64,000 nucleotides of DNA from Turnera subulata (taxonomy: Eukaryota; Streptophyta; Magnoliopsida; Malpighiales; Passifloraceae). Below, piece after piece: positions 34,798 to 44,239 of this stretch. Location: contig JAKUCV010003539.1 in assembly GCA_028386065.3 (NCBI GenBank), positions 1-64,000 on the forward strand. Direction: 5' to 3'. Both the position numbers and the translations under genes were made by a program. Within the stretch, counting starts at the first letter, position 1. Each line of letters begins with the position of its first letter. The notes below the pieces were generated by a model. It did not search any database. It saw nothing but the letters and a program-made list of their open reading frames with translations, and had not been told where the DNA came from.

Positions 34798-34961
34798 TGA
34801 TAAGACTATAAGATTAGATAAACATAGCTCAGTAGGTTAGTTAGTATTGTGATTATACTATACTTCTTCTTTGTAAATCTTATCTTTGTATGATCCTCAT
34901 CTTGAGTAAATATATACATACCAAGATTGCAAAGTATAAGCATCCTGTGTACTTTCGTTCA
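34798..34961 (+). repeat. Copia-B 3' LTR
   Basis: The 164-bp LTR follows the polypurine tract at 34787-34797 and is followed by the target duplication AACTT. Confidence 0.92.
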
Positions 34962-35199
34962 AACTTATCTTCCTCTGATGAGGACTTGAGTAATTGGCAT
35001 CCACCCCTAATTCCTCTTCCCGAAGTGGCCCAATTAATAAACCTGTTCCATCCCCAGGCCTCGGAGTGATTGGATCCATTCCTAACTCATTGCATGGGGA
35101 TGGATAACAGTATAGGTTCATATCTTTATGACCAAATTTAGACTCATTTGTAAAGTCTGAGCGTCAACGAAAGGACACAGCATTGAGAGGATAGTAATA
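34962..35199 (-). pseudogene. LINE-1, 5'-side remainder beyond Copia-B
   Basis: On the - strand a 74-codon frame (35121-34897, reliable only above 34962) continues ORF1-like sequence with PITPRPGDGTGLLIGPL. It lines up with the LINE-1 segment left of Copia-B once the insertion is skipped. No known domain is seen in this part. The LINE's true 5' end is hidden by the MITE at 35202 or lies beyond it. Confidence 0.6.
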
Positions 35200-35201
35200 T
35201 A

Positions 35202-35462
35202 CTCCCTCTGTTCCATAATATAAGACGTTTTACACTTTTCATTTTGTTTCAAAACATAAGACGTAGTTAGATTTTCAAGAAGCATTAAATTTATTTATTC
35301 CATATCTATCCTTTATTTGTTCCATATCTATCATTTATTTATCAAATTTAAGGTTAAGTTGGTAATTTGAGTAATAATAATTAATAACATTAAGTGTATT
35401 TAATGAGTTTCTTAAGGAGTGTGCAAATAGATAAAACGTCTTATATTATGGAACACAGGGAG
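35202..35462. mobile_element. Stowaway-like MITE
   Basis: The 261-bp insert starts CTCCCTCTGTTCCATAATAT and ends with its near-exact reverse complement (ATATTATGGAACACAGGGAG), bordered by TA dinucleotides (35200-35201 and 35463-35464). This start and the TA target are the hallmark of Stowaway (Tc1/mariner) MITEs. Confidence 0.92.
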
Positions 35463-35464
35463 TA

Positions 35465-36432
35465 TGTAATAAAATAGCAGTGGCTTTATTAAACCTTATT
35501 GACCCATTTACCTTAAATGCCACCTTTTGTTATTAATGATTTGAAATATAAGATTTGAAACAATATAGGATACAAATGTATTGAAATGTTAGTGGTATTA
35601 GAATTTAGAAGAACTATCCAGATTCTTATGATGATAAAGAAGTCCATACACCAAATGTGGTATTTTGCTAATGCGATGGGTGCCCATGTCACGTCATTTG
35701 GTCCAAAAATTTCTGTAAATAACGCATTGCTTTTTTCTGAAAATACAAAAATCCCATTGCAGGTTGAGCCAGATTTTATTGATCAGGCAGAAAATACAGC
35801 TCCTTTAGTTTTCTGTGCTTCATTTATTTATTTATTAATAATCATTAAACTTCAAATTATATATATATACTTGAAAAGACTTAAGAGGCAGATTCGGCAG
35901 TAGAGAGGGGCTCTGGATGAAGGGAGCTTTACACAACTGCACATATATATAGAGATATAGAGACAACAAACAGTATTTGTTAGGAAAATTTGACTTGTTT
36001 GGTGTACTATAAATCCATATTTTTAGAGATAGCTACCTGGCCAGGGAAGATAAAGAGAAAGGGAAGAAGAGCAAGAGTGGCGGATACACGGCAGTAGAAG
36101 AGGAAGGGATAGAAACTCATCCTTAACATGGATGCTGCTTTGAAAAGTATATATGTGGTGGCCAAATTTAATGATGGAGCATTCTGTCAGGAATACGGCA
36201 ACTAATGACAAAACTTGCTCCTGGAAGTATCTCCCTCTCGTCTCCGCCTGACTAGAACTTGATGATCTATTGCAGCAATTCCTAGAAGCCGGACCTACAT
36301 CTTGATTCCTTCAAGTCTGTGATTGGGGATCTTGATGCGTTGGAATGGTAGAGTGCAAGCTGCTGAACCAGATGCTGAGGTTTGTTTTCACAGCAGCAGC
36401 TTTTTCTTTCTGTCCTCTTAAGTCGTTATATA
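35465..36432. other. Intergenic DNA left of Copia-D, no gene recognised
   Basis: Short frames at 35586-35903 (+) and 36023-36211 (-) have no recognisable domain. The last bases, ATATA at 36428-36432, are the target site of Copia-D. Confidence 0.5.
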
Positions 36433-37113
36433 TGTTGGAGGATTTTTGTAATATAAGAGGAATTATATTTGTACCTTTTGGTGTAAAAGGTATCTACTGA
36501 AAATGAGTTTAAAAATGAATAGTTACATCCTTTTGTATTGTGTCTTTTTGAAAAGATACAAATTTAAGTTTGAATTTAATGGCTATAACTTTTGGATTAA
36601 ATGTGTCTTTTGGAAAAGATACATGAAGGCTCATAAATAGGCCACTCATTCTCATTTCCAGACATCAGAAAAGCATCCAAACGTACAAATAAATTGTGCT
36701 TTAGTTTCCCTCTTTTTCTCCAACTAATTTACTTACTATCCCTCTTTTCTTATCTATCAAATTTCTCCCACAAAATAAAAATACTTTGCCTTTTATATGG
36801 TATACTACTGCAGAAGTTACCATATAAAATAGATATTCTGCCTATATTCGGGAAGTGATCAAGGGTTGTGGTGTTTATGCAAGACATCTCCAACCAGGGG
36901 CTTCATTGTATCTCCGAGGCAAATTTGCAAGACACCGTTGCATACCGACTTTAGAGAAAGTGGTGGTGGCAAATATTGTCTTAAGGAAAGTGGCATTAGC
37001 AGCACGCCTTGAAGCATCTGCAGTTATTATATTCACAGCCTTGTCTACTCCACATCACCACACAGTGCAAGAAGCAGTGTAACAGTGCAGGAGGAAGGAG
37101 TTCTGTTCCAACA
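36433..37113 (+). repeat. Copia-D 5' LTR
   Basis: It carries about 53 bp (roughly 36862-36916) that the 3' LTR lacks. The TATA-box region reads TCATAAATAG (36631-36640) where the 3' LTR reads TTATAAATAG (41769-41778). The segment AATATTGTCTTAAG at 36972-36985 is the exact reverse complement of the leader at 37116-37129. Confidence 0.93.
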
Positions 37114-37136
37114 ATCTTAAGACAATATTCGGCATT
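37114..37136 (+). promoter_or_regulatory. Copia-D leader, candidate self-primer site
   Basis: The 23 bp between LTR end and gag ATG begin ATCTTAAGACAATATT. This does not start with TGG, as a site for a tRNA 3' end would, and does not resemble the TGGTAGCGGAGC sites of Copia-B, C and F. Fourteen of its bases (37116-37129) pair exactly with 36972-36985 inside the LTR, with a loop of 130 nt. Priming by the element's own RNA, as known for the fungal element Tf1, is a possible reading but is inference. Confidence 0.55.
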
Positions 37137-40100
37137 ATGGGGAAGAACAAGGTTGTTGTGCCAAAGGAGCCAAACTTCGCAAAGTTGGAGTGCTTTGATG
37201 ATGGTTACTTTCGAAGATGGCAAAAGAAGATGCATTTTCTATTAGCTGCAATGGGAATTTTGTATGTTCTTAAGGAGCCCAGACCAGAAGAAAAGGAGGA
37301 TGAAACAAAGAAGGATGCTATCAAGCGGAACAAATGGGATAATGATGATTGCATTGCCTTGGGAAGCATTCTCAATGGAATGTCAGACACCATGTTCGAT
37401 ACATACTATAACTCTGCTTCAGCAAAGGACTTGTGGGAGTTGCTTGAACAGAGATACTTAAAGGAGGATGCTACAAGTAAGAAGTTCATTGTCTCCAATT
37501 TCAATAATTATCGCATGGTAGATAATAAATCTGTTATGGAGCAATTTCATGAAATTGAGCATATTCTTGGTACATTCAAGCATCATAATTTGAACATGGA
37601 TGAAGGCATTATTGTAGCATCTATTATAGATAAGTTGCCTCCTTCTTGGAAAGAATTTAAGAAGCAGTTGAAGCACAAGAAAGAAGACATTAGTCTTCAA
37701 GCTCTTGGAAATGAACTCCGAATTGAGGAGAGCCTTCGTAAAGAAGAAGAAGATAAAGAGCAAGATTCTCAAGTGTCAAAAGTACACTTGGTGGAGGATG
37801 GACAAGAAAACAAGTCTAAAAAGCGAAAATTTAGTAGCTTCAAAGACAATAAGTCCATCAAGAAAAAGGTTGTGTGCTTCAATTGCAACAAGCCAGGACA
37901 CTACAAGTCTGAATGCCGACTTCTCAAAAGGAAGAAAGTTCAAGGCAAGAATGATGCACCATCAACTGATAAGTTTGTAGCCATGATTTCTGAAATCAAT
38001 ATGGTACAAGATGATGGTGCTTGGTGGATAGATTCCGGAGCAACAAAACATGTCTGCAAGGACAAAGATTTCTTCAAGACCTTTGAGCCCCTAGAAGATG
38101 GTTCAAGTTTATACATGGGGAATGCTACTAAAGCAACTATCAAAGGCAAAGGAAGTGTTGATCTCGAGTTCACCTCTGGAAAGACACTTACACTTACAGA
38201 AGTGTACTATGTGCCTGAGATAAGGAAGAATCTTGTGTCCGGAAGTATGCTAAACAAGTTTGGCTTCAAAATGGTTTTCGAGGCAGACAAATTTATTCTA
38301 TCCAAGGGTGGTGTCTTTGTTGGCAAAGGCTACATGTATGATAATATGTTCAAGTTAAATATCAATAATAAGAATAAGTATGTTGCTGCTTATACTGTTG
38401 ATTCTTCTTCTTTTTCCTTATGGCATAATCGGTTAGGACATGTGAATGTTAGGAAAATGCAAGATATGATGAAAATGGAAATAATTCCTAACACTAACAA
38501 AAGTGATCAACAATGCAAAACATGCATGCTTACTAAAATCACAAGACATCCATTCCCAAAAGTTGAAAGAAGTACTAAGATTCTTGAATTGGTACATAGT
38601 GATGTTTGTGACATGCATAGTAATCCTACTATTGGTGGAAAGAAGTATTTTGTTACTTTTATTGATGATTACTCTAGATTTTGCTATGTTTATTTGTTGC
38701 ATTCTAAAGATGAAGCAATGGATAAATTTAGAGCATTTAAACTAGAGGTTGAATTGCATTGTGAATCACATGTCAAAAGATTAAGAACTGATAGAGGTGG
38801 TGAATACTATGATCCAAGTTTCTTTAATTCAACTGGGATAGTCCATGAAACAACAGCTCCATATACACCACAACAAAATGGTGTTGCAGAACGCAAGAAC
38901 CGTGTTCTGGTAGAGATGGCAAATGCCATGCTCTCTAATTCCGGTTTGGGATTAGGATTTTGGGGTGAGGCAATATTAACTGCCACTTACATATTGAATC
39001 GAGTTCCTAATAAAAGGAGCAAGATCACCCCATATGAGTTTTGGAACAAAAGAAAACCAAATCTTAGTCATCTAAGAGTTTGGGGATGCAGAGCAATTGT
39101 GAGAGTTCCTGAGCCTAAGAAAAGAAAATTGGGCGAAAGAGGAATTGAATGCATATTCATAGGATATGCACATCATAGTAAGGCTTATAGGTTCATGGTT
39201 ATAAAACCTAATGATGCAATAACAATTAATACTGTTATTGAATCAAGGGATGCCTTATTTGATGAGACAAGATTCAATTCCATTCAAAAATCTATAGCAT
39301 CTCCACTTGACATTCCAAACTCAAATACAAAGGAAGACTTAAGTGATGCACTTGAGCAAAGAAGGAGCAAAAGAGTTAAAAGAACTACACAGTCATCGGA
39401 CTTTTATTACCTAGTTGAAGGTATAAAAGAAGGTACTGAAAATCATGTACCATTTTGTTACAATATAGAAGAAGATCCTAAGACTTATAGTGAAGCTATG
39501 AAGTCACAGGATGCAGCCTTCTGGAAAGAAGCAATCCAAGATGAAATGGATTCTATAATGGGTAACAAAACTTGGAAATTAGTAGACCTACCACCAGGCT
39601 CCAAACCGATTGGATGCAAATGGATTTTCAAAAGGAAAATGAAGGTTGATGGAACTATTGATAAGTTCAAGGCCAGGTTGGTGGCGAAAGGATTTACTCA
39701 GAAAGAAGGAGTAGATTATTTTGATACCTATTCGCCAGTAGCAAGAATTGCTACAATAAGATTATTGATTGCACTTGCATCAATACATAACCTGGTTATT
39801 CACCAGATGGATGTTAAAACAGCATTCTTGAATGGTGAATTAGATGAGGAAGTTTACATGGAACAACCAGAAGGTTTTGTCCTACAAGGACAAGAACATA
39901 AGGTTTGTAAACTTGAGAAGTCCTTGTATGGACTTAAACAAGCACCTAAGCAATGGCATCAAAAGTTTGATGAGGTTGTGCTTGCAGATGGTTACAAGAT
40001 TAACACATCTGATAAATGCGTATATAGCAAATTCAAAGATGGAAAAGGTGTGATTATTTGCTTATACGTAGATGACATGCTTATATTTGGCACGGACATG

Positions 40101-41027
40101 GATCAAGTTGAGAATACCAAGAAGTACTTGTCAGAAAATTTTGATATGAAAGATATGGGAGAAGCAAATGTAATTCTTGGTATAAAGATTATAAGGAGTA
40201 GTAATGGGATTACATTGTCGCAATCCCATTACATTGAGAAAATACTCAACAAGTTTGAGAAACTGGAGAGTTCTCCGGTATCTACTCCATTTGATCCAAA
40301 CTTGAAGTTGGCTAAAAATCAAGGAAGTCCGGTAGCACAACTGGAATATTCAAAGGTTATAGGCTGCTTGATGTATGCAATGACCTGTACAAGGCCAGAC
40401 ATTGCATTTGCCGTTGGAAAGCTAAGCAGATTTACTAGCAATCCGGGTAAGCAACATTGGCAGGCAGTTCATAGAGTTTTAAGGTACTTAAAACGAACTA
40501 TGAACTATGGTATATGCTATACCGGATATCCTTCGGTGTTAGAAGGATTTTCAGATGCTAGTTGGATTTCTAATAAAGATGATTATTCATCTGTAACTGG
40601 ATGGATCTTCATGCTTGGTGGGGGTGCAATATCTTGGAGCTCTAAAAAGCAAACTCTTTGCACAGACTCCACTATGGCATCTGAATTTGTGGCCTTAACA
40701 TCTGCTAGCAAAGAAGCGGAATGGTTAAAAGATTTACTTTATGAGATTCCGTTGTGGCCCAAACCAATTCCTCCCATATCAATACATTGTGACAGTCAGG
40801 CCACATTGTCTAATGCATATAGCCAAATTTACAATGGAAAATCTAGACATATCGGATTGAGACATAGCTATGTACAAGAATTGATAAGAAATTCGGTGAT
40901 TACCATTGATTTTGTGAGGTCACAACAAAACTTGGCAGATGCTTTTACAAAAGGACTTACCAGAGATAAGGTAAGTAAGACCACTAATGGGATGGGTCTC
41001 AAGCCAATTTCAATAAGTCACCAATAG
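37137..41027 (+). CDS. Copia-D gag-pol polyprotein
   Basis: The 1296-residue frame holds every copia domain in order. UBN2-type gag spans roughly residues 50-200; a CCHC knuckle CFNCNKPGHYKSEC lies at about 246-259; an aspartic protease with WWIDSGATKHVC at about 295-306; and the integrase zinc domain (LWHNRLGH, about 427) with CKTC. The integrase core has HSDVC (about 485), RTDRGGEY (about 550) and the ERKNR glutamate (about 584). Reverse transcriptase has GCKWIFKRK, QMDVKTAFLNGE and LYVDDM (about 976-981), and RNase H has DASWISNKDD (about 1139) and DAFTKGL near the end. Catalytic residues I can check are present and there is no stop or frameshift. It begins 23 bp after the LTR. Whether it is expressed cannot be seen from the sequence. 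Confidence 0.95.
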   Translation: MGKNKVVVPKEPNFAKLECFDDGYFRRWQKKMHFLLAAMGILYVLKEPRPEEKEDETKKDAIKRNKWDNDDCIALGSILNGMSDTMFDTYYNSASAKDLWELLEQRYLKEDATSKKFIVSNFNNYRMVDNKSVMEQFHEIEHILGTFKHHNLNMDEGIIVASIIDKLPPSWKEFKKQLKHKKEDISLQALGNELRIEESLRKEEEDKEQDSQVSKVHLVEDGQENKSKKRKFSSFKDNKSIKKKVVCFNCNKPGHYKSECRLLKRKKVQGKNDAPSTDKFVAMISEINMVQDDGAWWIDSGATKHVCKDKDFFKTFEPLEDGSSLYMGNATKATIKGKGSVDLEFTSGKTLTLTEVYYVPEIRKNLVSGSMLNKFGFKMVFEADKFILSKGGVFVGKGYMYDNMFKLNINNKNKYVAAYTVDSSSFSLWHNRLGHVNVRKMQDMMKMEIIPNTNKSDQQCKTCMLTKITRHPFPKVERSTKILELVHSDVCDMHSNPTIGGKKYFVTFIDDYSRFCYVYLLHSKDEAMDKFRAFKLEVELHCESHVKRLRTDRGGEYYDPSFFNSTGIVHETTAPYTPQQNGVAERKNRVLVEMANAMLSNSGLGLGFWGEAILTATYILNRVPNKRSKITPYEFWNKRKPNLSHLRVWGCRAIVRVPEPKKRKLGERGIECIFIGYAHHSKAYRFMVIKPNDAITINTVIESRDALFDETRFNSIQKSIASPLDIPNSNTKEDLSDALEQRRSKRVKRTTQSSDFYYLVEGIKEGTENHVPFCYNIEEDPKTYSEAMKSQDAAFWKEAIQDEMDSIMGNKTWKLVDLPPGSKPIGCKWIFKRKMKVDGTIDKFKARLVAKGFTQKEGVDYFDTYSPVARIATIRLLIALASIHNLVIHQMDVKTAFLNGELDEEVYMEQPEGFVLQGQEHKVCKLEKSLYGLKQAPKQWHQKFDEVVLADGYKINTSDKCVYSKFKDGKGVIICLYVDDMLIFGTDMDQVENTKKYLSENFDMKDMGEANVILGIKIIRSSNGITLSQSHYIEKILNKFEKLESSPVSTPFDPNLKLAKNQGSPVAQLEYSKVIGCLMYAMTCTRPDIAFAVGKLSRFTSNPGKQHWQAVHRVLRYLKRTMNYGICYTGYPSVLEGFSDASWISNKDDYSSVTGWIFMLGGGAISWSSKKQTLCTDSTMASEFVALTSASKEAEWLKDLLYEIPLWPKPIPPISIHCDSQATLSNAYSQIYNGKSRHIGLRHSYVQELIRNSVITIDFVRSQQNLADAFTKGLTRDKVSKTTNGMGLKPISISHQ

Positions 41028-41570
41028 TGGAACCTCGACTCAACGTTTGATAAAACATCAAATCTTGAGTTCAATGAGTCAAAGTACACTATTAGGATGA
41101 CTGGCAAGCACTCACTTTATATTTCATCCCAAGATAAGAGTGCTTGGTACCCGTTAGGACAAGAGAAAGGGTGAGCTTATGCTCTTAATAGATCTCTATG
41201 GTATGTATTTGCGAAAGTGTTTATAACGGGAACACTAAGGATATAGAGACTACCTATGTGAGTGGAAGTGTGGCCGCTTCTAGGAGTTTTATGGCTTGAA
41301 CTCTAACAGCACTCATGAACAGATACAAGACACAAGGCCTTTAACGTGACGGCTATAAAGATCACATTTCTGGATGAGAAATCTTGTGTGTGGATATGTG
41401 GTCCAACCAGTCAACATGGAAGATGTTAGTTCAAAGCATAGTCTACTGACAATTCCGATTGGCGATACACGATTCACTAAGTGAAAATTCAAGTCTCACC
41501 GACATTTTCATTTATGCTTAAGATTTCCAGAACTATCGAATTGTAAGGTATTATAAAAATGGTGGGGGAA

Positions 41571-42198
41571 TGTTGGAGGATTTTTATAATATAAGAGGAA
41601 TTATATTTGTACCTTTTGGTGTAAAAGGTATCTACTGGAAATGAGTTTAAAAATGAATAGTTACATCCTTTTGTATTGTGTCTTTTTGAAAAGATACAAA
41701 TTTAAGTTTGAATTTAATGGCTGTAACTTTTGGAATAAATGTGTCTTTTGGAAAAGATACATGAAGGCTTATAAATAGGCCACTCATTCTCATTTCCAGA
41801 AATCAGAAAAGCATCCAAACGTACAAATAAATTGTGCTTTAGTTTCCCTCTTTTTCTCCAACTAATTTACTTACTATCCCTCTTTTCTTATCTATCAAAT
41901 TTCTCCCACAAAATAAAAATACTTTGCCTTTTATATGGTATACTACTGCAGAAGTTACCATATAAAATAGATATTCTGCCTATATTCGGGAAGTGATCAA
42001 AAGGCAAATTTGCAAGACACCGTTGCATACCGACTTTAGAGAAAGTGGTGGTGGCAAATATTGTCTTAAGGAAAGTGGCATTAGCAGCACGCCTTGAAGC
42101 ATCTGCAGTTATTATATTCACAGCCTTGTCTACTCCACATCACCACACAGTGCAAGAAGCAGTGTAACAGTGCAGGAGGAAGGAGTTCTGTTCCAACA
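41571..42198 (+). repeat. Copia-D 3' LTR
   Basis: The 628-bp LTR lacks the 53 bp present in the 5' LTR: GATCAA joins directly to AAGGCAAATTTGC at about 41997-42003. It keeps a canonical TATAAATAG at 41770-41778. Confidence 0.93.
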
Positions 42199-42400
42199 AT
42201 ATATGTCTCTTCTGAGTCAAAGAGTTCTGATTCTGGTTGAAACAAAACTAAAAATGGGTTTCTGTCACCAACCATGAACTAACGTGCTTTATTAGTAGGA
42301 AGCAAGGAGGATTTATTCAATTATGCTTCCTGAACTTCATCAGAAATCACAACCTTGTGCGCTGACAAAGTTTAAATGCTCTTCATAGGTTATTAATTGA

Positions 42401-43906
42401 TTTTTTTTTTTGGTGTAAAGGGAGGGCAACTGCGCTATATTACGATTAAGGTATTAAAGAAACAGCAAAGCGAGGGGTTGAAGCCCCTGAAGAATCAAAG
42501 TACAGTAAATGCAAAATAGAATCTGGGAGAGTCAGCAAAATACGAAAGCCCGGCACCCAAGAAGACGCAAGTCGAGCCAGAGCATCAGCAACTTGATTTG
42601 CTTCCCGAAGGACAAACTTGAAAACCACTTCCTACTCCTGCTGCGCCATATGGCGTAGATATTGGAGAAGAGACAAGGGCAAAGCATCAATAGGAGTCGG
42701 GAGTCCCATCCCGCAAATGAGAGATAAGAGTGAAAGAATCCGACTCCACCTACACCCGCTATAACCGAACGACCAAGCATGCTTGAGGCCAGTCTTAATC
42801 GCCCAACCCTCAGCATAGAGGGCAGAACAATCGCCCAAAAAAGCCCCAAAACCCGTCAACCAGGACCCTGCCGAATCCCTGATAACACCTCCGACACTAG
42901 TACCCCTCACCATCGACCTTGCCCCATCATATTGAGCTTCACCCACCCCTGCACCGGCGGGGACCAAGCCACCCTTATCATCGACCACAACCCTTGAAAA
43001 GTACCTCCCACTCTAAAAGCAAGAGACGCCACTAGACCCTCCTGAGCCCTTGCCAAAACTGTATGTCTCCTCGGCTCCCGAGGACATAGCGAAGAAGCTG
43101 ACAAATGCCGTTGATGCCTCTTAGAATTTGTGAGCAATTTACCATGGAGAACAAGCCAGAAATGCGTGCACACCCGCTGTGGAACCTGTACCTTCCAGAT
43201 CATCCTCCAAACTGGCTCTACCTCATCCCAATCTGCCGAGCAAAGTAAAGAATAAGCAGAGGCCACTGAAAATTCTCCACTAGCCGTATCCGCCCAGGAG
43301 GGTTGATCCGGCCTAGCAGTCCCCATGGGAGGAGCAATATGAGCTAGCTGCGAACAGATTGCCGCTGGGAGGTATAGGGATAAGACATCCCATCGCCATT
43401 GATCCGCCTCATCCACAAAGTCCACAACTGGTCGTACTTTAAGCTCCTCGGGGACCGGAGCAGTCACGACCTGAGAAAGGACGCCAAGATCGACACTCCA
43501 CAGGTCCGTCCAAAACCGAATCATCTGACCATTGCAAAGTGTCCAATGTATCCCATCCAGCAGTGCCTTCCATTGGTCGCAGATCCCACGCCACGACGGA
43601 GAACCATGACCCTTGAGCAACTCTCCCGGAATAGGTTGAAAACTCACACTATACTTCGAGCATAATATCCGGACCCACAACGCATTCCCGGTTAATTAGT
43701 AAGAATGCCCCATGCCAGTTTCATCATGAAACAATCATTTATAGTACTAGGAGGACGGATACCAAGGCCACCCGATTCCTTTGGCTGTGTAACCGTCTCC
43801 TAGTTAACCAAGTGAATCTTCCGACATTCCGGCGAGCTACCCAAATAAATTGCCTGTGAGCATCCAAAGTTTGACAGATACTACGAGGGATCCTCGCAGT
43901 TTGCAT
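42401..43906 (-). mobile_element. LINE-2: 5'-truncated LINE with RT end, zinc region and RNase H
   Basis: The 13-15 bp duplication GGTTATTAATTGA(TT) lies at 42388-42402 and 43907-43921, and a T-run at 42401-42413 marks the poly(A) tail of a - strand element. From 43906 leftwards come the end of the reverse transcriptase (KESGGLGIR-like and WVRILCSKY near 43680), the zf-RVT region (PSWADTASGEFSVASAYSLL near 43300-43240; LVLHGKLLTNSKRH near 43140) and a plant LINE RNase H domain (IRDSAGSWLTGFG near 42860; LREANQVADALARLASSW near 42590). A few frameshifts separate these pieces, so it is a dead copy. Truncation at the 5' end is normal for LINEs. Confidence 0.88.
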
Positions 43907-43921
43907 GGTTATTAATTGATT

Positions 43922-44239
43922 TATTTGCTATCTTAGGTGCAAAGTTTCAGAAAATTTTCTTTCCATAACAAATAGATACTACGATTACTGGATGTGATAG
44001 TTGAAATTGATCATGATCCATATGGTATTATTTCTACGGTTGTCCTACCAACAACAACACCGAGGCTTGTATTACCAATGGGCTTGTAGTTTATTGACAC
44101 TCTTGTGTCAAAAGCACAAGAGGGGTGAGGTCTAACACGGAGGCTTTGTATTGTTGGCACAGGAGACAGCATATAACATGTTCTTCACTATGTTTGTAAT
44201 TGTAGCCTGCATTAGAATCGTTTACGTAAGCAGGGCAAT
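43922..44239. other. Intergenic DNA between LINE-2 and the F-box relic
   Basis: No frame with a recognisable domain is visible. The upstream part of the F-box relic may extend into it, but I cannot align it. Confidence 0.4.

Larger units (their letters stand above)
12845..34961. repeat. Tandem triplication of a LINE-1/Copia-B segment
   Basis: Unit 1 (12845-14486), unit 2 (14487-29487, including the nested Copia-C) and unit 3 (29488-34961) each start with the same LINE-1 segment. They go on into the Copia-B LTR (deleted in unit 1), leader and gag. Units 1 and 2 both break off gag at the same point, after ACGCATATT, and both jump to the LINE sequence TCCACAAAACAATCA (14487-14500 and 29487-29500). 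Only unit 3 continues into the rest of Copia-B. Without Copia-C the unit is about 2.15 kb. The shared novel junction shows tandem duplication, not independent insertions. Confidence 0.85.
30215..34961 (+). mobile_element. Copia-B: complete short-LTR copia element, decayed
   Basis: LTRs of 164 bp (30215-30378 and 34798-34961) start TG and end CA and are bordered by the exact duplication AACTT (30210-30214 and 34962-34966). The primer site TGGTAGCGGAGC follows the 5' LTR and the tract TTGCGGGGGAG precedes the 3' LTR. The internal region holds gag and all pol domains in the copia order, but with many stops and shifts. The LTRs differ at about 7 of 164 positions, nearly all transitions. The target is an antisense LINE-1. 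Confidence 0.93.
36433..42198 (+). mobile_element. Copia-D: full-length Ty1/copia element with intact gag-pol frame
   Basis: LTRs lie at 36433-37113 (681 bp) and 41571-42198 (628 bp), both TGTTGGA...TCCAACA, with the exact target duplication ATATA (36428-36432 and 42199-42203). A polypurine tract GGTGGGGGAA (41561-41570) adjoins the 3' LTR. One uninterrupted 1296-codon frame (37137-41027) fills most of the interior. The LTRs differ by one 53-bp indel and few substitutions, so the insertion is relatively young. The leader between LTR and ATG is only 23 bp and lacks a tRNA-type primer site. This is the only element here whose proteins look complete. Confidence 0.95.

Noticed and set aside
42779..43665. 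+ strand frames over LINE-2
   Set aside because: They are shadows of the - strand zf-RVT and RNase H coding sequence.
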